From Botryosphaeria dothidea (Eukaryota > Ascomycota > Dothideomycetes > Botryosphaeriales > Botryosphaeriaceae), in the NCBI GenBank assembly GCA_011503125.2, contig WWBZ02000073.1, positions 682,001 through 746,000 of the forward strand: a stretch of DNA of 64,000 bases, written 5' to 3'. Under the pieces are notes generated by a model. That model was not told where the DNA came from. It saw only the letters and a list, made by a program, of their open reading frames with translations, and searched no databases. Shown piece after piece: positions 59,524 to 64,000 of this stretch. Both the position numbers and the translations under genes were made by a program. The stretch's first letter is position 1; each line of letters begins with the position of its first letter.

Positions 59524-60597
59524 ATGGCATCGACGTTTGCTCCCTACGCCCCTCAACATGTCACCACCAAAGGTCCCGGAGATTCCAGGCCCACAGCTCT
59601 GCAGATTATCGAGGATGAGGGCCTCATCGGCAGATTAACAGACAAAGTCATGCTCATCACCGGCTGCTCTTCCGGAATAGGTCCCGAGACAGCCAGGGCT
59701 CTGCACGCAACGGGCGCCACTCTGTTCCTGCAAGTGCGCAATCTCGAGAAGGGTGAGGCCGTCGTCAAAGACATCCTCGCCACCAGCCCCGGCAAGGGCA
59801 ACATCGAGCTCCTCCGCATCGACCTGGACTCGCTCGAATCCGTCCGCGCCGGCGCCGCCGAGTTCCTCAAGAAGAGCGACAAGCTCAATGTGCTCGTCAA
59901 CAACGCCGGTGAGCGTCAAACCCCTCTCCACCCTAGCACACAGAGACTGACCTCACAGCCAGGCATCATGCACACCCCCGAAGGCACAACCGCCGACGGC
60001 TTCGAGACCCAATGGGCCACCAACCACCTCTCGCACTTCCTCCTCACGAACCTGCTCCTGCCCACCCTCATCGCCAGCAGCACCACGTCCTTCCAGCCCC
60101 GCGTCGTCAGCGTCAGCAGCATGGGCCACCGCTACGGCGCTCCGAACTTCTCGGACGTCAACTTCGCCCACGCCTCCTACGACCCCTGGCAGACCTACGC
60201 CAACTCGAAGACCGCGAACATCCTCTTCGCCAACGCCATCGAGCGGCGGTATGGCCGTCGTGGCGTCCACGCGACGTCCGTCTACCCGGGCGGCATTAAG
60301 ACTGGCCTGCAAGGCTACGTTGACGAGGCTACGAAGAAGGCGTGGGAGGCGCCTGAGATTAACGCCATCATGAAGAGTGCGGAGCAGGGCGCTGCGACGC
60401 AGACGTGGGCGGCAGTGGGAAGGGCGTGGGAGGGCAGGGGCGGGAAATATCTCGAGGATGTGGCGCTTGCAGAAGAGACGGAGGCGGGGTTCGATGTGTT
60501 TGCGCATGGGTATTCGAGGTGGGCGTTTGATGAGGGGTTGGAGAGGGAGTGTTGGGATGTTAGTGCTGAGCAGGTGGGGTTGAAGGAGGGAGTTTGA
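59524..60597 (+). CDS. Short-chain dehydrogenase/reductase (retinol-dehydrogenase-like)
   Basis: NAD(P)-dependent oxidoreductase, 339 aa from exons 59524-59908 and 59963-60597. Cofactor motif TGCSSGIG at residues ~47-54, NNAG across the splice, catalytic VVSVSSMGHR and YANSKTAN (Ser, Tyr-x3-Lys), then SVYPGGIKTGLQGY. The layout suits the WWOX/retinol-dehydrogenase-like fungal SDRs that reduce or oxidise hydrophobic alcohols and ketones. The 54-nt intron (59909-59962) is a multiple of three and contains no stop, so its retention would add 18 residues just after NNAG. A Met at 59461 in the same frame would give a longer form. It converges on the UbiA gene (374 bp gap), suggesting but not proving a shared pathway. 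Confidence 0.92.
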   Translation: MASTFAPYAPQHVTTKGPGDSRPTALQIIEDEGLIGRLTDKVMLITGCSSGIGPETARALHATGATLFLQVRNLEKGEAVVKDILATSPGKGNIELLRIDLDSLESVRAGAAEFLKKSDKLNVLVNNAGERQTPLHPSTQRLTSQPGIMHTPEGTTADGFETQWATNHLSHFLLTNLLLPTLIASSTTSFQPRVVSVSSMGHRYGAPNFSDVNFAHASYDPWQTYANSKTANILFANAIERRYGRRGVHATSVYPGGIKTGLQGYVDEATKKAWEAPEINAIMKSAEQGAATQTWAAVGRAWEGRGGKYLEDVALAEETEAGFDVFAHGYSRWAFDEGLERECWDVSAEQVGLKEGV

Positions 60598-60971
60598 GAG
60601 AGGTGTGCTGCTCCGGTTCGAGCAATGTGACAATTTGATTGGGCTTTCCGTTTGATGTCCTAATTTTATTAAAAGCGGGTGGAAACTTGCTCCATTTGTC
60701 GTTGCTCAAGCCCTTACCGGCCACATACTAGGTTATTAGGCCTCTTTCCCTGTTTATGCGATGGAGAAGGATTGACTGCTACTCGCAATACCCAGCGAAC
60801 CTAACTTGAGTCTTGAATGTAGGGAGACGGGAAGCACGCCAAGGTCTTTGAATCAAGCATACTGGGCGCAGAACAACGATGATCATTCCCTGTCTACCAA
60901 CCCCCGAAGCCTACCCGACGAACCTTCCGCACTACCGCTCCCAACCACAGTCCACCTCCCCCTTCCCCTCC
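60598..60971. other. Convergent intergenic gap
   Basis: 374 bases between the 3' ends of the SDR and UbiA genes. No gene is seen. Confidence 0.5.
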
Positions 60972-62096
60972 TCACATCACCCCCTCCAACCTCTTCCACA
61001 CCGGCAAACAGGACAGCACCCCCATCCACACGCACCACATCTTCCACGTCCCCGCATCTCTCACCACCTCCCTCAACCCCAACGTCCTCCCCGCAACCAC
61101 CCCGCCCACGCCCATCACCCAGACCCACCCAACCGCGCCGACGCCCCAGAACGCGCAGCACGCCCCGCTGGCAGCAACCACGCCGATCGCACAACTCACC
61201 CGTGTCACACTCTCGCCCGCTACCAGCGGCTGCGTGAGCCTGCCTTTGGCGGCGTCTCCCTCCACGTCGGGCAGGTCCTGGAGGGAGATGGTCACGAAGA
61301 TGGTGAAGGCGATGAGGAGCAGCCAGGAGTAGTAGCGCGGGGTGAGCGGGGCGGCGTGGGAGAAGGTTGCGATGGTGTGGACGTGGTGGGTCGAGGGGGG
61401 GAGGGAGGAGGAGGCGAAGGCGGCGGCGCCGGAGCAGTAGGCGGAGATGCCGAGCGCGTTGATAAGATTGCGGAGCAGGTAGTGGGAGTCGCCGGCGTGG
61501 AGGTCGTTGTACTGTTGGGGTCAGTGGTCGGGCGTTGAGGCGCTGGGCGGGAGCGGACTTGCCAGCCAGAAGAGCACGAAGAGCACCATTGTCTCGATCG
61601 TCCCGCCGAGGATAAGGCTCTTGGCGATGCAGGCTGGGATGGCGATGAGGAGGAGGCGGCGTGCGCCGTCTGGGGTGATGCGGCCGGAGGGGAGGGGGCG
61701 CCAGGGCTTGTTGGCTGCGTCTTCGACGACGGACTCGGGTTGCCGCTGGTTGCTGATGTCGAAGACTAGGAGGTCCATCCACACGCCCAGCAAGACGAGC
61801 GGGAGTCGGCAGAAGATGGAGTAGTAGTCGGGGGATGCGTTCGTCGTAAGCAGAGGCCCGGACAGGACGCTTGCCATTCCGAAGATGGTTGCCGGAAGCA
61901 CTATCGCCTTGAGGTCGCTACGCGTGAAGAGCCAGATCGTGTACGCGTGGTACCACAGTGATTTGGCCTCGGCCGGCTCGGTCTGTTGGACTTGGTGTTA
62001 ACCACTCTGATCGCAGGTTTGCTTGAAGTCTTTTCTGGTGTAGTAACAGTTTACCTTGCCGCTCTCTAGGAGAAGTTCCTGCTTTGTAGCCCCCAT
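60972..62096 (-). CDS. UbiA-family prenyltransferase or UbiA-type terpene cyclase
   Basis: Integral membrane enzyme of 333 aa, three exons (62055-62096, 61563-61982, 60972-61511). It begins with a short tail, then YHAYTIWLFTRSDLKAIVLP, the usual first helix of fungal UbiA proteins. The first diphosphate-binding motif is altered: FDISNQ at 88-93, then VVEDAANKPWRPLPSG. The second, QDLPDVEGD (232-240), is normal. Such variants occur in fungal UbiA-type terpene cyclases (Fma-TC branch) as well as aromatic prenyltransferases, so either is possible. The second intron (61512-61562) begins with GC, the only junction that restores the LYNDLHAGDSHYLLRNLINA block. About eight membrane helices are visible. 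It faces the SDR gene, a common oxidative partner in terpenoid pathways. Confidence 0.86.
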
Positions 62097-63593
62097 CTTC
62101 AATGAATTCATGAAAGGTTTGAGTGACGAAGGAGAGATAGGTAGGTGAGAGATGGGAATGCCCTTTTATATCAAGGGCTGTTGCAATGTAAAGGAGGTAA
62201 GAGCGCTGGAACTCCCATGTCCACAGGCCCGAATCCTTTCGGCGATACAGGCAGCAGCAGATCTTGTGTCGTGCCCAATGGAAACTGGTCGAGGATCTCA
62301 TGGTAGCAAGGCGAAACCAGTGTGACCGAGCTCGTGCGAATGAGTCCATAAGGCTGAACGGACAATGAGTTTAGGGGGAGAACTCCTTCAGTGAAAGATC
62401 CCGTTCCTACAGGGGTGGTATTTGTCAAGCACTCCTTCACTTCAGGATCCCGCTCCTACGGAGGTAGTATTTGTCACGAAGGAAAGTTGCAACTCAACAT
62501 AAGGATTGTGTTGTAGCCTGATAGAAGCGTCCGATATCCAGAGATAGCAATGCGTGATGTATGTAGGGCCTCCAGTCGCATGTAAGAAGTTGGGCCCCAT
62601 TTCACTACGCAACACTGCAAAGATTCTCTATGGGGAAAAAGTGGGTGGTATGAACCCTAGTTAAGGATTTCACCTTGCATGGCCGGTGAACACTAAGTGC
62701 GCGGCCCTCCACGAGGATTTCACGCTCTTCTGGCCAGCTCGTCCAGCCTTGTAGGACATGCAACGTAAGACAAGGCGAATTTAGTAGTAAAAACTGCCAA
62801 AAAGAAAGTAGATTACGTACATTTCTACTGCTAAGGAGATTTTCTACGTCTGCCTTTAAGTTTGTACATATGATGCCCCCTCAAGAAGACCGTTGACATG
62901 ATGTTATGTATACAAACTCTATTGTGTATCGCCTACGGGTATACTTGGACGTAGTTTCCCGCTGTATTTCCCAGACTTTTCATCTCTTTCTGTACAATGA
63001 GATTGTGGTGGGGCAGAGGAGGATTCTTACGAAATCTTGTACACAACGTTGACCGAAATATCTTCAAGCAGCGGGGCGCTCGCCTCTTCCGGGCGCCAAG
63101 GTATGTGCCGAGTAGCCGTCCAGTGAACTGCAGCGATCGCCGTCAGCGTCAAGGCTACAACTTTGTGAATGTTCCTATCGTGGTCGCCTTAGCCCCCAAC
63201 GGAGCGGTGATCCTTCCGCTTTAAGCCTGACTAATCGTTACTCACAGCATGTAACGCCTACATTGTCCGTTTTTGCATGATCAGACTCAGGGAGTATCTG
63301 AGAGGGAACCACTACCTTGGCAAGAGTCAGACCACCTTAAGCCGCAGGGATAAGCTACTGGTTGAAGGACTGTATCCCTTGTATGCTCCACAGTGTCAGC
63401 TCGGAGTACGTCCGAATGTCGGTACCAACGGTGTGATTATTGGGATCCTAGTCGCAAATTAGGGCAAAAATCCTCCGAGAAGTGAACGACCGACTGCCCG
63501 ATTGATTCGACTTCTATTTCATCACGTCTGGGACGCGTAATCGATTTTTTATGTGGCCAATCCGACTTGTTCGATTTTTTGGCCCCTCGCCGC
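62097..63593. other. Upstream region of the UbiA gene and repeat-bearing segment
   Basis: AT-richer stretch without a supported gene. It holds the direct repeat at 62382-62477. ORFs at 62997-63224 and 63277-63462 are unrecognised and could be remnants of mobile DNA, but no terminal repeats or transposase motif were seen. Confidence 0.45.
62382..62477 (+). repeat. Imperfect tandem direct repeat, two ~48-nt units
   Basis: ACTCCTTCA...GATCCCG.TCCTAC...GGTATTTGTCA is present at 62382-62429 and again, slightly diverged, at 62431-62477. It lies ~290 bases upstream of the UbiA start. It may be a duplicated regulatory element; no known factor site is recognised. Confidence 0.75.
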
Positions 63594-63914
63594 TCACGAC
63601 AAGTTGTTCTGCAACACGTTACGTGGGCATGGGAACAATGACTGGTGAGACATAGAAGGGATTCTTTCGTTCGAAATACGAGCGCCGACAAAACTGAAGG
63701 GCAGGGGTTTTCCGAGACTCAATTGAATCACACCTTTCAAGATCACTTCGAGTTTCCTGCCTCTCATGATTTTTTCCTTCCACTCGACCAATTCATCGAC
63801 GGAACAGTTCGCGCTGACATGTCTGCCATTGAGAATGCCCCCCTTTCCTGAATCCAACCACAGGGCCAATCCGCCCGGGAATCCGGCTTGTCCTTGGCGA
63901 ACGGCCTCAGCCAA
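63594..63914 (-). pseudogene. Decayed 3' fragment of a short-chain dehydrogenase
   Basis: Minus-strand frame with PGGLALWLDSGKGGILNGR, then SVDELVEWKEKI and KLEVILKGV, which is the typical last ~50 residues of fungal SDRs (end of the fold, dimer and substrate region). Upstream in this frame is a TAA at about 63921, and a different frame continues the likely protein (VDTDNVLDWL), so a frameshift is probable. The frame also runs ~40 residues past the place where SDRs normally stop. No catalytic part lies in the window; the rest would be beyond base 64000. It could be a genuine exon with a poorly seen splice, but decay is more likely. Confidence 0.5.
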
Positions 63915-64000
63915 TCCAACACATTATCTGTATCCACAGTGCCAGCTGAATGGTGATTGGACGATATTCGGAGCTTCGGCGGCTATCAAGCGTGCAAACT

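Noticed and set aside
62997..63462. Possible transposon fragments
   Set aside because: Two short ORFs without transposase, integrase or reverse-transcriptase motifs, and no terminal repeats seen.

Overview
The window is a stretch of filamentous ascomycete (Pezizomycotina) nuclear genome. The signs are genes with many short introns (mostly 45-70 nt, often with CTAAC/CTGAC branch points), Zn2Cys6 regulators, a Ppo-type fatty-acid oxygenase, and orthologs of yeast/fungal core genes (Ran/Gsp1, Nas2, Hrd3, Npr2, Ngg1/Ada3, Hpm1, Rtc3). Codon use and gene content suggest Dothideomycetes, but this is only an inference. Exon models were built by hand from splice signals and reading phase. Almost all close to an exact multiple of three and join conserved motifs across introns.

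Layout. 1-7.4 kb is an accessory segment: an MDR oxidoreductase, a Zn2Cys6 regulator, and two paralogous ~91-92 aa membrane-anchored small proteins with identical exon phases. A broken copy of the regulator's 3' end lies between the two small genes, so a regulator + small-gene pair looks tandemly duplicated. 8.0-14.1 kb (minus) reads as one very large gene encoding an N-terminal membrane-anchored extension, a heme dioxygenase, a P450 and a C-terminal H-type lectin region. 15.4-17.0 kb is a DUF2235 (Tle1-like) hydrolase. 18-27 kb is housekeeping: Npr2, a BAP31-like ER protein, Ngg1/Ada3 and a membrane RING-H2 protein. 28-37.6 kb holds an MFS transporter divergent from Hrd3, a frameshifted SnoaL-like gene, an amidase and a small conserved fungal protein. 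38.6-46.5 kb holds Ran/Gsp1, Nas2, a RhoGEF and Rtc3. After a 2.8 kb gene-poor stretch come a concentrative nucleoside transporter (49.3-51.6 kb) and a second Zn2Cys6 regulator (52.4-54.9 kb). 57.4-62.1 kb has Hpm1, an SDR and a UbiA-type prenyltransferase/terpene-cyclase-like protein. The right edge has repeats and a decayed SDR fragment.

How the genes work together. Three genes converge on ER membrane biology (BAP31-like, Hrd3 of ERAD, membrane RING-H2). Npr2 (TORC1 restraint), Ngg1 (SAGA), Ran, Nas2 and Hpm1 are scattered core functions with no operon-like logic. The SDR/UbiA pair and the MDR/regulator pair are the only neighbours that look like possible small metabolic units. The standout candidates are the dioxygenase-P450-lectin fusion and the duplicated small-protein locus.
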